Shown: piece by piece, positions 8,716 through 18,686 of the stretch
Numbering within the stretch: the first letter of the stretch is position 1
How the letters are laid out: each line of letters opens with the position of its first letter
DNA from: Alcaligenaceae bacterium
GTDB lineage: Bacteria > Pseudomonadota > Gammaproteobacteria > Burkholderiales > Burkholderiaceae_B
Reading direction: 5' to 3'
Length of the DNA stretch: 19,929 nucleotides
Assembly (NCBI GenBank): GCA_029265335.1
Contig: JAJUJN010000005.1
Location: 1-19,929, forward strand
The notes under the pieces: model-generated
Seen by the model: only the letters and a program-made list of their open reading frames with translations
Databases searched by the model: none
Told to the model about the DNA's origin: nothing
Translations under genes and position numbers: made by a program

Positions 8716-8985
8716 ATGGATCGCGACGATTCCGCTCCCAGTCAGGCCACTGCGCCGCCCACGGCGGATGTCGATATCGATACCAGCGGGCTGAAATGCC
8801 CGCTGCCCATCCTGCGCGCCAAAAAGGCTTTGGCCGGAATGACCAGCGGGCAGGTACTGCGGGTGTTGGCCACAGATCCCAACTCCATCGCCGACTTTGA
8901 AGCTTTCTGTCGGCAAACCGGCAACCCGCTGCTGCACCAGCAGTCAACGCCCCCGCAGTTCATCCACTATCTGCGCCGTCGTTGA
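8716..8985 (+). CDS. TusA-family sulfur carrier protein
   Basis: A small cytoplasmic protein of 89 residues. The conserved CPxP motif is present (LKCPLPILRAKKAL, catalytic Cys28), followed by the expected fold: a short helix, a VLRVLATDPNSIADF segment, and a final beta strand (FIHYL). TusA proteins carry persulfide sulfur to tRNA thiolation, molybdenum cofactor or sulfur oxidation enzymes. About 22 polar, acidic residues precede the fold. The ATG is fixed by an AGGAG Shine-Dalgarno at 8704-8708 that touches the alaS stop, so translation is probably coupled to alaS. True TusA and other TusA-like proteins cannot be separated from sequence alone, so no symbol is given. Confidence 0.88.
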   Translation: MDRDDSAPSQATAPPTADVDIDTSGLKCPLPILRAKKALAGMTSGQVLRVLATDPNSIADFEAFCRQTGNPLLHQQSTPPQFIHYLRRR

Positions 8986-9019
8986 GTTCCGGCCGGGCGC
9001 AGACTTCACGGAGATTGCC

Positions 9020-9646
9020 ATGGCCCAGTTCTTTGCCATTCATCCACAGAACCCCCAGCCGCGACTGATCAAACAGGCTGCTGAATTATTGGGCAAAGGC
9101 GGTGTGCTGGCTGTGCCCACCGATTCGCACTATGCGCTGGTGGCCTCGATGGACGACAAGAACGCTGTCGACACCATTCGACAATTGCGCGGCATCGACG
9201 AGCGCCACTTGCTGGCGCTGCTCGTGCCCGACCTTTCGGAACTGGGCAAACTGGCCAAGGTCGACAACAAGCAATATCGCCTGCTCAAGCTGGCCACGCC
9301 GGGGCCTTTCACCTTCGTGATGGAAGCCACGCGAGAAGTACCACGCCGGCTCGCTCACCCTTCGCGCAAAACCATAGGTTTGCGAGTACCCGACCACCCC
9401 GTGGTGCGCGCCCTGCTGGCCGAGACAGGCCCGCTCCTTTCAAGCACGCTCACCTTGCCAGGTGATGAGGAGCCCCTGCGTGATCCCGAAGAGATCCGCG
9501 ATCGCCTGGACCATGCACTGGCCGGCGTGGTTGAGGGTGTCTGCCCGGGTGAAGTCACCACCATGATCGATCTCACCGGACGCGAGCCCGTGGTGGCACG
9601 GCAGGGGCGAGGAGATCCGGCGGCAATCGGTTTGGTTGAGCAATGA
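9020..9646 (+). CDS. yciO: YciO protein (Sua5/YciO/YrdC family)
   Basis: A 208-residue cytoplasmic protein whose start (QFFAIHPQNPQPRLI) and body (GGVLAVPTDSHYAL, REVPRRL, RKTIGLRVPDHP, TMIDLTGREPVV) closely follow E. coli YciO as I remember it. The family fold binds RNA and threonylcarbamoyl-AMP; TsaC/Sua5 members make that intermediate for the t6A tRNA modification, but the role of YciO is less certain. The lysine-arginine signature of TsaC after the PTD strand is not conserved here (the segment reads IRQLRGIDERH), in line with YciO rather than TsaC. ATG 9020 has a GGAG at 9010-9013. The stop overlaps a possible 35-codon ORF (ATGA). Often auto-annotated as L-threonylcarbamoyladenylate synthase. 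Confidence 0.88.
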   Translation: MAQFFAIHPQNPQPRLIKQAAELLGKGGVLAVPTDSHYALVASMDDKNAVDTIRQLRGIDERHLLALLVPDLSELGKLAKVDNKQYRLLKLATPGPFTFVMEATREVPRRLAHPSRKTIGLRVPDHPVVRALLAETGPLLSSTLTLPGDEEPLRDPEEIRDRLDHALAGVVEGVCPGEVTTMIDLTGREPVVARQGRGDPAAIGLVEQ

Positions 9647-9750
9647 GGGGTGGCTGGGTGTTGGCGCTCGGTGGCGCCCTCGCCCAAGTTGAGGTCTGGG
9701 CAGCGCTGGCCCCTGGCGTCAGTGTGGGCCGCGACGGCTACAATCGCTGA
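9643..9750 (+). CDS. Possible 35-codon ORF linking yciO and the site-2 protease gene
   Basis: An open frame starts at ATG 9643, overlapping the yciO stop as ATGA, and ends at TGA 9748-9750, directly abutting the ATG of the protease gene (TGA-ATG). The 35-residue product has a hydrophobic N-terminal half (RGGWVLALGGALA, then EVWAALAPG) and a polar end (GRDGYNR). I do not recognise it. Its exact join to both neighbours would suit a translational-coupling peptide, but an open frame of this length can occur by chance in GC-rich DNA, and the region may simply be promoter. Confidence 0.25.
   Translation: MRGGWVLALGGALAQVEVWAALAPGVSVGRDGYNR
9739..9744 (+). promoter_or_regulatory. Candidate -10 box for the site-2 protease gene (leaderless)
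   Basis: TACAAT lies six bases before ATG 9751, so transcription would be expected to start at or next to the A of that ATG. No Shine-Dalgarno precedes the ATG, which fits a leaderless mRNA. The -35 region is unconvincing (GCGTCA at 9716-9721 with a 17-base spacer). Confidence 0.4.
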
Positions 9751-10398
9751 ATGGAAGACATTATTCAAGCCATTGCGGTTTACGCTTTGCCGGTGATTTT
9801 TGCGATCACCCTGCACGAGGCGGCGCATGGCTACGTGGCCCGCATGTTCGGCGACGACACCGCTACGCGTGCGGGCCGCGTCACTCTCAACCCCATTCCC
9901 CACATCGATCCGGTAGGTACGATTGCGGTACCGGTGTTCATTCTGCTCACCAGCAAGCTGCTGGGCGGTGCGGGCTTGCTTTTCGGCTGGGCCAAGCCGG
10001 TGCCGGTCGATTTCGGCAAGTTGCGCAATCCCAAGCGTGACATGCGCTGGGTGGCGCTGGCCGGGCCAGGCGCCAACTTGTTCATGGCCATTCTGTGGGC
10101 GATCAGCCTGCGGTTTCTGGCCAGCAGCGGTGTGCAAGAATCGTTTTTTGTGCAGATGGCCATCGCCGGGGTCAATATCAATCTGATCCTCATGGCGCTC
10201 AATCTCTTGCCCTTGTTGCCGCTCGACGGCGGCCGCATTCTCTACAGTCTGCTGCCGCACCGCATGGCGTATTCGTATTCACGACTCGAGCCTTACGGGC
10301 TGCCGATTTTGCTGGTGCTGTTGTTCACCGGGGTGCTCACCACGTTGCTCATGCCTTTTCTGGCGGTTGGCGCGAGTATCGTGCGCTGGTTTCTTTGA
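9751..10398 (+). CDS. Site-2 protease family zinc metalloprotease (M50)
   Basis: An intramembrane zinc metalloprotease of 215 residues with about five or six hydrophobic segments. The HExxH zinc motif is His22-Glu23-His26 (LHEAAHGYVA) in the first membrane segment, and the third ligand is Asp159 in NLLPLLPLDGGRI. GWAKPVPV (about 79-86) and LAGPGANL (about 106-113) are typical of the compact S2P subfamily that has no PDZ or CBS domain. Members cleave transmembrane segments; the substrate of this group is mostly unknown. The ATG follows the stop of the 35-codon frame without a gap and has no Shine-Dalgarno. In many betaproteobacteria the gene follows a YrdC-family gene, as here. Confidence 0.93.
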   Translation: MEDIIQAIAVYALPVIFAITLHEAAHGYVARMFGDDTATRAGRVTLNPIPHIDPVGTIAVPVFILLTSKLLGGAGLLFGWAKPVPVDFGKLRNPKRDMRWVALAGPGANLFMAILWAISLRFLASSGVQESFFVQMAIAGVNINLILMALNLLPLLPLDGGRILYSLLPHRMAYSYSRLEPYGLPILLVLLFTGVLTTLLMPFLAVGASIVRWFL

Positions 10399-10457
10399 TC
10401 ATGCCGGGCGATTCGTTGCCAACAATGAGGCGCGAATCAATCGGGCTCGGATCGCTT

Positions 10458-10465
10458 GAGGAGAG
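10458..10465 (+). promoter_or_regulatory. Ribosome binding site fixing the GTG start of the thioesterase gene
   Basis: GAGGAGAG is a very strong Shine-Dalgarno, six bases before GTG 10472. It makes the GTG the start despite the absence of a nearby ATG in frame at the family's usual N-terminus. Confidence 0.8.
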
Positions 10466-10471
10466 TGGGTT

Positions 10472-10915
10472 GTGCAAAAAGCCGATTTCGCCTTCTTTTA
10501 TCCGCTGCGCGTGCGCTGGGCGGAGGTGGACATGCAGCGGGTTGTCTTCAATGGCAACTACCTCTTGTATTTCGATGTAGGCTTCACCGAATATTGGCGA
10601 CACACCGGTCTGCCCAGCCCACAGCAACAGGCGCTGGAAGGCAAAGAAATGTTCCTGCGGCGTTCCACCCTCGACTTTCTGGCGTCGGCCGAATTCGACG
10701 ACGAGCTCCAGATCGGCGTGCGCTGCGTTCGGCTGGGTCGCAGCAGCGTGCAGTTTGCCGCTTCGGTGTGGCGCGACGACTCGCTGCTGGTCAGTGGCGA
10801 GCTGCTGTATGTGTACGCCGATGTATCGCTGCGCAAAGGCGTTGCCTTGCCTGCCCCATGGCGTGAACGCCTCACCGAACTCGAAGTGGTCAAGCCCGAA
10901 GTTGCCACCAACTGA
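10472..10915 (+). CDS. Acyl-CoA thioesterase, YbgC/4-hydroxybenzoyl-CoA thioesterase type
   Basis: A hot-dog-fold thioesterase of 147 residues, the expected length. The N-terminal strand FFYPLRVRW leads into the catalytic loop with Asp20 (WAEVDMQRVVFNGNYL); the family usually reads 'D-T-D-agG-vvyhanYl', so the Asp and the NxxY pattern (Asn27-Gly-Asn-Tyr30) are kept while the glycine-rich part is changed to MQRV. It would hydrolyse an acyl-CoA; the substrate is not clear. Initiation is at GTG 10472, supported by GAGGAGAG at 10458-10465. The 73-base gap from the protease gene shows no clear promoter, so it may be in the same transcript. A strong hairpin follows directly after the stop. Confidence 0.85.
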   Translation: MQKADFAFFYPLRVRWAEVDMQRVVFNGNYLLYFDVGFTEYWRHTGLPSPQQQALEGKEMFLRRSTLDFLASAEFDDELQIGVRCVRLGRSSVQFAASVWRDDSLLVSGELLYVYADVSLRKGVALPAPWRERLTELEVVKPEVATN

Positions 10916-10948
10916 GGGCCGGCAGCGGGATGTTACCCGCGTCGGCCC
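10916..10948 (+). terminator. GC-rich hairpin after the thioesterase gene (terminator-like, no T-run)
   Basis: GGGCCG (10916-10921) pairs with CGGCCC (10943-10948). Inside it GCGGG (10925-10929) pairs with CCCGC (10936-10940) around a six-base loop, with a small internal loop between the stems. The hairpin begins at the base after the stop codon and ends 23 bases before the -10 box of leuS. There is no T-run, so it may mark an mRNA 3' end or a pause site rather than act as a standard intrinsic terminator. Confidence 0.4.
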
Positions 10949-10971
10949 GGCCCGCCGCTGGGGCAGCTCGG

Positions 10972-10977
10972 TATAAT
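10972..10977 (+). promoter_or_regulatory. Probable -10 box of the leuS operon
   Basis: A perfect TATAAT in a GC-rich stretch, 43 bases before ATG 11021 and 79 bases before ATG 11057. Expected transcription start is near 10984. No good -35 box is present at the usual distance; that position abuts the GC-rich hairpin. The alaS promoter in this window shows the same pattern of a perfect -10 with a weak -35. Confidence 0.55.
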
Positions 10978-11010
10978 TGTTGGTTTCCCTCATTTTCCCG
11001 GGGTTGGGGC

Positions 11011-11014
11011 AAGG
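11011..11014 (+). promoter_or_regulatory. Shine-Dalgarno supporting an upstream leuS start at 11021
   Basis: AAGG lies six bases before ATG 11021, in frame with leuS and 12 codons upstream of the ATG that best matches the family's N-terminus (11057). The 11057 ATG has no comparable site, so LeuRS may carry a 12-residue extension ([12 protein letters not shown]). Confidence 0.45.
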
Positions 11015-11056
11015 TTGCTTATGCCCAAGCCCGGCATTTACCCGATTCCTGCCACC

Positions 11057-13726
<2,670 letters not shown>

Positions 13727-13729
13727 CTC

Positions 13730-14284
13730 ATGTTTGCCATCGCTCGGCACTGCCGGCCCTTGCTCTTGGTGCTGTTGCTGGCCGTGGCTGCCTGCGGTTT
13801 CACTCTGCGCGGCGCCACCGAGGTGCCGTTCGATACGTTGGCCATCAACGTGCCCCTCAACTCCGAGTTCGGTGCGCAGCTGCGCCGCCGCATGGAGGCG
13901 TCGGCGCCCGGCTTGCGGGTGGTTCCCGCCAGTCAGCCGGCGGAAGTCCAGCTCGAAGTGCTCGAGGTGCACCGCGAACGCCTCGAGACATCCCTCAACG
14001 CGCAAGGCCGAGTCCAGGAATACGAACTGATACTGCGGCTGATTTTCCGGGTGCTCGATGAGCAGGGCGAGATTCTGGTGCCCAGCACCGAGCTGCGTGC
14101 TTCACGCTTGCTGCCCTGGGACGACAACGTGGCCCAAGCCAAAGAGAGCGAAGCCGATTCGCTCTATCGCGCCATGCAGAACGACATGGCCTTGCGTCTG
14201 CTCAACCGGCTCGCCGCGCCCGGGTTCGAAGACGCCTGGCTCGCCAGCCAGGCCCACCAGAACGCCGCTGGCGGCGCCGACTGA
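13730..14284 (+). CDS. lptE: LPS-assembly lipoprotein LptE
   Basis: A 184-residue outer-membrane lipoprotein that plugs the LptD barrel and helps insert lipopolysaccharide. The lipoprotein signal peptide is clear: basic start, hydrophobic core, and lipobox VAAC with the lipidated Cys22, followed by GFTLRG, the hallmark of the family (CGFxLRG). The rest has the low sequence conservation expected of LptE, including EYELILRLIFRVLDEQG and a helix SLYRAMQNDMALRLLNRL near the end. It lies three bases after leuS and 11 bases before holA, the standard gene order leuS-lptE-holA of betaproteobacteria. Confidence 0.93.
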   Translation: MFAIARHCRPLLLVLLLAVAACGFTLRGATEVPFDTLAINVPLNSEFGAQLRRRMEASAPGLRVVPASQPAEVQLEVLEVHRERLETSLNAQGRVQEYELILRLIFRVLDEQGEILVPSTELRASRLLPWDDNVAQAKESEADSLYRAMQNDMALRLLNRLAAPGFEDAWLASQAHQNAAGGAD

Positions 14285-14295
14285 GGGCATTGGTC

Positions 14296-15219
14296 ATGGC
14301 CGGTCGCACACTGCGCCCCGATCAACTCGCCGGCCACCTGCAGCGCAACCTGGCCGGTCTCTATGTGATCGCGGGTGACGAGGCCCTGCTGGTGATCGAA
14401 GCCGCTGATCAGATCCGGGCCGCCGCCATGGCCAAGGGTTTTACCGACCGCAGCAGTCAGGTGCTCGATGCTCGCTCCGATTGGGCGAGCCTGGCGGGAC
14501 AGCTTGGCTCCATTTCCCTATTCGGTGAGAATCGCCTGCTCGAATGGCGCTTGCCCACGGGCAAGCCCGGCAAGGCGGGCGGCGACACTCTGGCGCGTCT
14601 GGCTGAGCAACTGCCTTCGCCTGCCACCGATACCTTGGTGGTGTTGCAGCTGCCACGATTGGATCGCACCCTGCGTCAGGCGGCCTGGTTTCAGACCGTG
14701 TCGCGCCATGCCGTGCTGATCGATGTACCCACCATCGACCGCGCCGCACTCCCAGAGTGGATCGGCATTCGTCTGGCCAACCAACAACAGGAGCTCGACC
14801 TCGCCACCCGACAATGGCTGGCCGACCGGGTCGAAGGCAATCTACTCGCAGCGCATCAAGAGATTCTCAAGCTGGGGCTCACGTTTCCACCAGGCACGCT
14901 GGCCGCTGCCGATGTGCAACAAGCAGTCATGAACGTAGCCCGGTACAATCCCTTTCAACTACGCGACGCCATCGAAGCCGGTCAAGCGCCCCGAGTGGTG
15001 CGCATGATCGAAGGGCTGCGAGCCGAGGGCGAAGCCTTGCCGCTTGTGCTCTGGGTCATCACGCAAGTGTGGAGTCGGCAGCCCCAGCGAGCCTCAGCCG
15101 CCGTCATACGCCATGCGCACGAGGTAGACCGCCTCATCAAGGGTTTGAAGGTGCCGGGCCGGCTCGACGCCTGGCAGGAACTCACCCACCTGGCGCTGCG
15201 CCTCACCCGTCAACGCTGA
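14296..15219 (+). CDS. holA: DNA polymerase III subunit delta
   Basis: The delta subunit of the clamp loader, 307 residues, which opens the beta sliding clamp. It has the degenerate AAA+ architecture without a Walker A motif: [20 protein letters not shown] at the N-terminus, [13 protein letters not shown] (about 74-86) at the clamp-contacting region, and the C-terminal collar region with [10 protein letters not shown] near the end. It is somewhat shorter than E. coli HolA (343). ATG 14296 is chosen because GAGGG at 14283-14287 sits eight bases before it; the frame also allows TTG 14290. It is placed between lptE and proA, as is usual. Confidence 0.93.
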   Translation: MAGRTLRPDQLAGHLQRNLAGLYVIAGDEALLVIEAADQIRAAAMAKGFTDRSSQVLDARSDWASLAGQLGSISLFGENRLLEWRLPTGKPGKAGGDTLARLAEQLPSPATDTLVVLQLPRLDRTLRQAAWFQTVSRHAVLIDVPTIDRAALPEWIGIRLANQQQELDLATRQWLADRVEGNLLAAHQEILKLGLTFPPGTLAAADVQQAVMNVARYNPFQLRDAIEAGQAPRVVRMIEGLRAEGEALPLVLWVITQVWSRQPQRASAAVIRHAHEVDRLIKGLKVPGRLDAWQELTHLALRLTRQR

Positions 15220-15262
15220 TCGGCCCTACCGTCGCTCGATTCATTTATCTGAGAAGTCCGTC

Positions 15263-16519
15263 ATGAACGATCTTGCCGCCACTTTGCAAACACTGGGCCG
15301 CCAGGCGCGGCAGGCCTCACGCCAATTGGCCAACGCGCCCGACCGTCAAAAGGCCGAGGCCTTGCGCGCCATGGCAGAAACCTTGTTGGCGCAGCGCCAG
15401 CAGCTACAAGCTGAAAACGAGCGCGATCTGCTGGCCGCGCGCGAACGCGATCTTGCGCCTGCCATGATCGACCGCCTCCGCCTCACCGATCGCAGCATCG
15501 AGCTCATGGCCGCTGGCTTGCGCCAGATTGCCGACATGCCCGATCCAGTGGGCGAACTCACCGCCACCATTACCCGACCCAACGGTATGCAGGTAGGGCG
15601 CATGCGCACGCCCATTGGCGTGATCGGCATCATTTATGAATCACGCCCCAACGTGACTATCGACGCAGCGGCCTTGTGCCTCAAGTCGGGTAATGCCGCC
15701 ATTCTGCGTGGGGGTTCCGAAGCTCAGCATTCCAACCGCGCCCTGGCCAACATCGTGCGGCAAGGGCTGGTGCAAGCCGGCCTGCCCGAAGACGCGGTGC
15801 AGATTGTGCCCACCACCGATCGTGCCGCGGTCACCCTGCTCGCCCAGCTCACCGACTACGTCGACGTGATCGTGCCGAGGGGCGGCAAGGGCCTGGTGGC
15901 TGCTCTCGAGCGCGATGCTCGGGTGCCGCTCATCAAGCACCTCGACGGCAATTGTCATGTGTATATCGACGACGCAGCCGATCTGGATCAGGCTGAAACC
16001 ATCGCCGTCAACGCCAAAACATACCGCTACGGCATTTGCGGCACCATGGAAACCTTGCTCGTTCACGCCGATGTGGCAGAGCGCATTCTTCCCCGACTCG
16101 CTCAACGTTTTGCGGAACACGAGGTGGAGCTGCGTGCCTGTGAGCGCAGCCGCCAATGGTTGCCCGACGCCAAGCCGGCCACCGACGACGACTGGGCCAC
16201 CGAATACCTCGCCCCCATTCTGGCAGTGCGTGTGGTAGACGATCTCGACGCCGCCATCGACCATATCGACCGCTGGGGCTCGGGCCATACCGACAGCATC
16301 GTGACGCAGAATCTCAGCCACGCTCGCCGCTTCCAGCGCGAGGTCGATTCCGCTTCTGTGCTGGTCAACCTGCCTACCTGCTTTGCCGATGGCTTCGAAT
16401 ATGGATTGGGGGCCGAGATCGGCATATCTACCAACAAGCTGCACGCGCGCGGCCCGGTAGGGCTCGAAGGCCTCACCACGCTCAAGTGGGTCCTCACCGG
16501 CGACGGCCAAACCCGATGA
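15263..16519 (+). CDS. proA: Gamma-glutamyl phosphate reductase (glutamate-5-semialdehyde dehydrogenase)
   Basis: Reduces gamma-glutamyl phosphate to glutamate-5-semialdehyde with NADPH, the second step of proline synthesis. At 418 residues it matches E. coli ProA (417). The aldehyde-dehydrogenase-like fold is complete: [14 protein letters not shown] (about 119-132), [15 protein letters not shown] (about 139-153), IVPRGGKGL, and the C-terminal [15 protein letters not shown] and [13 protein letters not shown]. The catalytic cysteine is Cys259 in [12 protein letters not shown]. The next residue is Gly where ProA proteins usually have Asn (CN-type motif), an unusual change. A GAGAAG Shine-Dalgarno (15251-15256) supports ATG 15263. 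proB is not nearby; it is commonly elsewhere in betaproteobacteria. Confidence 0.96.
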   Translation: MNDLAATLQTLGRQARQASRQLANAPDRQKAEALRAMAETLLAQRQQLQAENERDLLAARERDLAPAMIDRLRLTDRSIELMAAGLRQIADMPDPVGELTATITRPNGMQVGRMRTPIGVIGIIYESRPNVTIDAAALCLKSGNAAILRGGSEAQHSNRALANIVRQGLVQAGLPEDAVQIVPTTDRAAVTLLAQLTDYVDVIVPRGGKGLVAALERDARVPLIKHLDGNCHVYIDDAADLDQAETIAVNAKTYRYGICGTMETLLVHADVAERILPRLAQRFAEHEVELRACERSRQWLPDAKPATDDDWATEYLAPILAVRVVDDLDAAIDHIDRWGSGHTDSIVTQNLSHARRFQREVDSASVLVNLPTCFADGFEYGLGAEIGISTNKLHARGPVGLEGLTTLKWVLTGDGQTR

Positions 16520-16523
16520 GCTG

Positions 16524-16543
16524 ACGCCGCCTGGGCGGCGTTT
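16524..16543 (+). terminator. Terminator-like hairpin after proA
   Basis: ACGCCGC (16524-16530) pairs perfectly with GCGGCGT (16535-16541) around a CTGG loop and is followed by a short TTT. It starts five bases after the proA stop. The T-run is very short, so termination may be partial; the downstream hemJ and rlmL genes have no obvious promoter and may depend on read-through. Confidence 0.5.
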
Positions 16544-16581
16544 ACCCGCGCCGCCGCGTGCTCGCCCACCAAGGAATCCCC

Positions 16582-17004
16582 ATGCTCTGGATCAAGGCGC
16601 TCCATATCGTGTTTGTTGCTTCATGGTTTGCGGGGCTGTTCTATCTGCCCCGCATTTTCGTGAACCTGGCGCAAACCACCGACGACACCGTGCGCGCCAC
16701 CTTGCTGGGCATGGCGCGGCGTCTTTTCCGTTTCACCACCATCCTGGCGGTTCCCGCCATCCTGCTGGGGCTCTGGCTCTACCTGGGCTACGGCATTGGC
16801 ATGGGCCCCGGCAATGGCTGGATGCACGTCAAGTTGCTCATCGTGGTTCTCACCGTGGGCTATCACCACGGCTGTGGCGTTCTGCTGCGCAAATTCGAAG
16901 CCGGCCAAAATCGCCGCAACCATGTGTTCTATCGGTGGTTCAACGAGATTCCCGTGCTGTTTCTTTTGATTGCCACGGTCCTCGTGGTGGTGAAGCCCTT
17001 CTGA
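16582..17004 (+). CDS. hemJ: Protoporphyrinogen IX oxidase, HemJ type (CopD/UPF0093-like)
   Basis: A 140-residue inner-membrane protein with about four hydrophobic helices, oxidising protoporphyrinogen IX to protoporphyrin IX in heme synthesis. The start MLWIKALHIVFVASWFAGLF, the segment WMHVKLLIVV and the end FNEIPVLFLLIATVLVVVKP are hallmarks of HemJ. His8 and Lys84 correspond to the essential His (heme ligand) and Lys known from cyanobacterial HemJ. YHHGCG (about 94-99) is also conserved. ATG 16582 is fixed by AAGGA at 16571-16575; an upstream GTG at 16558 would add eight residues without support. Such proteins are often annotated only as 'CopD family'. rlmL follows 13 bases downstream. 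Confidence 0.85.
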   Translation: MLWIKALHIVFVASWFAGLFYLPRIFVNLAQTTDDTVRATLLGMARRLFRFTTILAVPAILLGLWLYLGYGIGMGPGNGWMHVKLLIVVLTVGYHHGCGVLLRKFEAGQNRRNHVFYRWFNEIPVLFLLIATVLVVVKPF

Positions 17005-17007
17005 TGT

Positions 17008-17012
17008 GAGGT
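17008..17012 (+). promoter_or_regulatory. Ribosome binding site deciding the rlmL start
   Basis: GAGGT lies five bases before GTG 17018 and only two bases after the start of an earlier in-frame GTG (17006), so 17018 is the better start. It almost touches the hemJ stop, which suggests coupled translation. Confidence 0.6.
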
Positions 17013-17017
17013 CACGC

Positions 17018-18589
17018 GTGACCGATTCCACCAAACGCAAAACCCTGACCCTCAAACCGCGGCCGGCCAAGGCCAACGATAGTGCCGACAAGCCACGCAG
17101 TCGCAGCGGGGCGCGTGCCCGCAAAGTGGCACAGCGCCAGATGGGCGAATCGGCCCCGACGGGCAACCCACCCTCGGCGGGTGCTACCGCGCGCAGCAGC
17201 AAACCTGCGCGAGCCGCCGAACGATTGCCAGACGAAGCACGAGGCGCACCGACCCGCCGGCCGGCGTCACGCAAAAGCGGCCACGAGCCTCGCCAATCTG
17301 CGGGTGGCCACACTCGCGAACGTGGCCCGGCGCAACGCAGCAAGTCTAGGCCGGCCACCCCTGCCCAGCCTCAGGCAAAAATCGTGGCCAGCACCGACAC
17401 CCACTATGCGGCATTTGCGCCCTGCCCCGCGGGCCTGGAAACTGTGCTGGCTGCCGAGCTCACTCGCCTGGGCATGGAGCAGGTGGAGGCCATACGGGCG
17501 GGATGCCATTTCCGCACGACCTGGGATGGCATGATGCGAGCGAATCTGCATAGCCGCATCGCCACACGCATTCTGCTGCGCGTGGCGCAGGCGCCGGTGC
17601 GCACCGAAAATGACTTGCTGGAATTGGCGCGCAGCACTCCCTGGGAACGCTGGTTTGGCGCCGAACAGCGGCTACGGGTAGACACATCGGCCGTTCGCAG
17701 CCCTTTTGCGAGCCTGCAATATTGCACCCTGCGCACCAAAGACGGTATCTGTGACCGCTTGCGTGAGCTCGAAGGCGCCCGCCCCGACATCGATACCGTA
17801 CGGCCCGACGCACGCGTGCACGTGTTTCTGAATGCCGACAGCGCCACGCTCTACCTCGACACCTCCGGAGAATCCCTGTTCAAACGGGGTTGGCGATTCG
17901 ACAAAGGGGTGGCGCCGCTGCGCGAGAACCTGGCTGCCGGCATGCTGGCACTGGTCGATTGGCAACCCCACCAGGCGTTGATCGACCCTTTCTGCGGCAG
18001 CGGCACGATATTGATCGAAGCGGCGCAACAGGCTCTGGGCATTGCCCCAGGCAGCAGGCGTCCTTTCTCGTTCGAGCGCCTGCGTGGGCACGACACCGCC
18101 CGATGGCACGAGCTCAAGGCTGAAGCGCGGGCTGCCGAGCGCGAAGAACTGCCGGCACCGCTGATCGGTAGCGATAACGACCCCGAGGCCCTGCGCACCG
18201 CTCAGGCCAACCTCGCTCGCGCCGGTTTGCCCGATCACCTGATCACTTGGGAATTGCGCGACGCACGCGACTTGCGACCCACCGAAGACAAAGGCTGGAT
18301 ACTCAGCAACCCACCGTACGGCGATCGCATGGCATGGCAATCTGCCGCCAACGAGGCGTCGGAGGATGAACCCGCAGCAACCGACGCCGCAGAACTCTGG
18401 CAGGCGTTCTCCAGCACGTTAAAAGCACACTTCGACGGCTGGCAAGTGGGCATCATCACCACCGACCTCCAATTGCCCCGCCACCTGCGGCTTACCCCTC
18501 GCCAGCGCATCCCGCTCTATAACGGCGCCCTCGAATGCCGTCTCTTTCTGTTCGACCTTGTCGGCGGCTCATATCGTCAGAAGCTGTAA
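17018..18589 (+). CDS. rlmL: 23S rRNA (guanine-N2)-methyltransferase, RlmL/YcbY N-terminal type
   Basis: A SAM-dependent rRNA methyltransferase of 523 residues, corresponding to the N-terminal module of E. coli RlmL, which makes m2G2445 in 23S rRNA. The fused RlmK half found in E. coli is absent. Residues 1 to about 126 are an Arg/Lys/Ala/Pro/Ser-rich low-complexity tail. A THUMP-type RNA-binding region follows (from YAAFAPCPAGLETVLAAEL, about 129 on). The methyltransferase domain has DPFCGSGT (about 323-330, SAM-binding) and NPPYGDR (from Asn431, catalytic). GTG 17018 is chosen from the GAGGT at 17008-17012; GTG 17006 would add four residues. It probably shares a transcript with hemJ. The exact target guanine is inferred from family only. 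Confidence 0.87.
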   Translation: MTDSTKRKTLTLKPRPAKANDSADKPRSRSGARARKVAQRQMGESAPTGNPPSAGATARSSKPARAAERLPDEARGAPTRRPASRKSGHEPRQSAGGHTRERGPAQRSKSRPATPAQPQAKIVASTDTHYAAFAPCPAGLETVLAAELTRLGMEQVEAIRAGCHFRTTWDGMMRANLHSRIATRILLRVAQAPVRTENDLLELARSTPWERWFGAEQRLRVDTSAVRSPFASLQYCTLRTKDGICDRLRELEGARPDIDTVRPDARVHVFLNADSATLYLDTSGESLFKRGWRFDKGVAPLRENLAAGMLALVDWQPHQALIDPFCGSGTILIEAAQQALGIAPGSRRPFSFERLRGHDTARWHELKAEARAAEREELPAPLIGSDNDPEALRTAQANLARAGLPDHLITWELRDARDLRPTEDKGWILSNPPYGDRMAWQSAANEASEDEPAATDAAELWQAFSSTLKAHFDGWQVGIITTDLQLPRHLRLTPRQRIPLYNGALECRLFLFDLVGGSYRQKL

Positions 18590-18686
18590 AGGCGCCGGCG
18601 GGCGCGCACGCGACCATAGGAAGTCGGATGAGCTGAGGTTCCCCTCACTTCGTGGGAGCCGCGCCGACCAAGACGCTTGAACTCAA

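Noticed and set aside
10410..10438. Inverted repeat GATTCG...CGAATC between the protease and thioesterase genes
   Set aside because: Only six paired bases with a 17-base loop and no link to a promoter; easily expected by chance.
10978..11056. Leader peptide or T-box attenuator controlling leuS
   Set aside because: The possible upstream codons are in frame with leuS and contain no leucine; no T-box sequence or terminator/antiterminator pair is visible. The alaS leader likewise shows none.
18637..18660. Hairpin GGTTCCC/GGGAGCC downstream of rlmL as a terminator
   Set aside because: The seven-bp stem includes a G-T wobble, has a 10-base loop and is followed by GC-rich sequence without a T-run.
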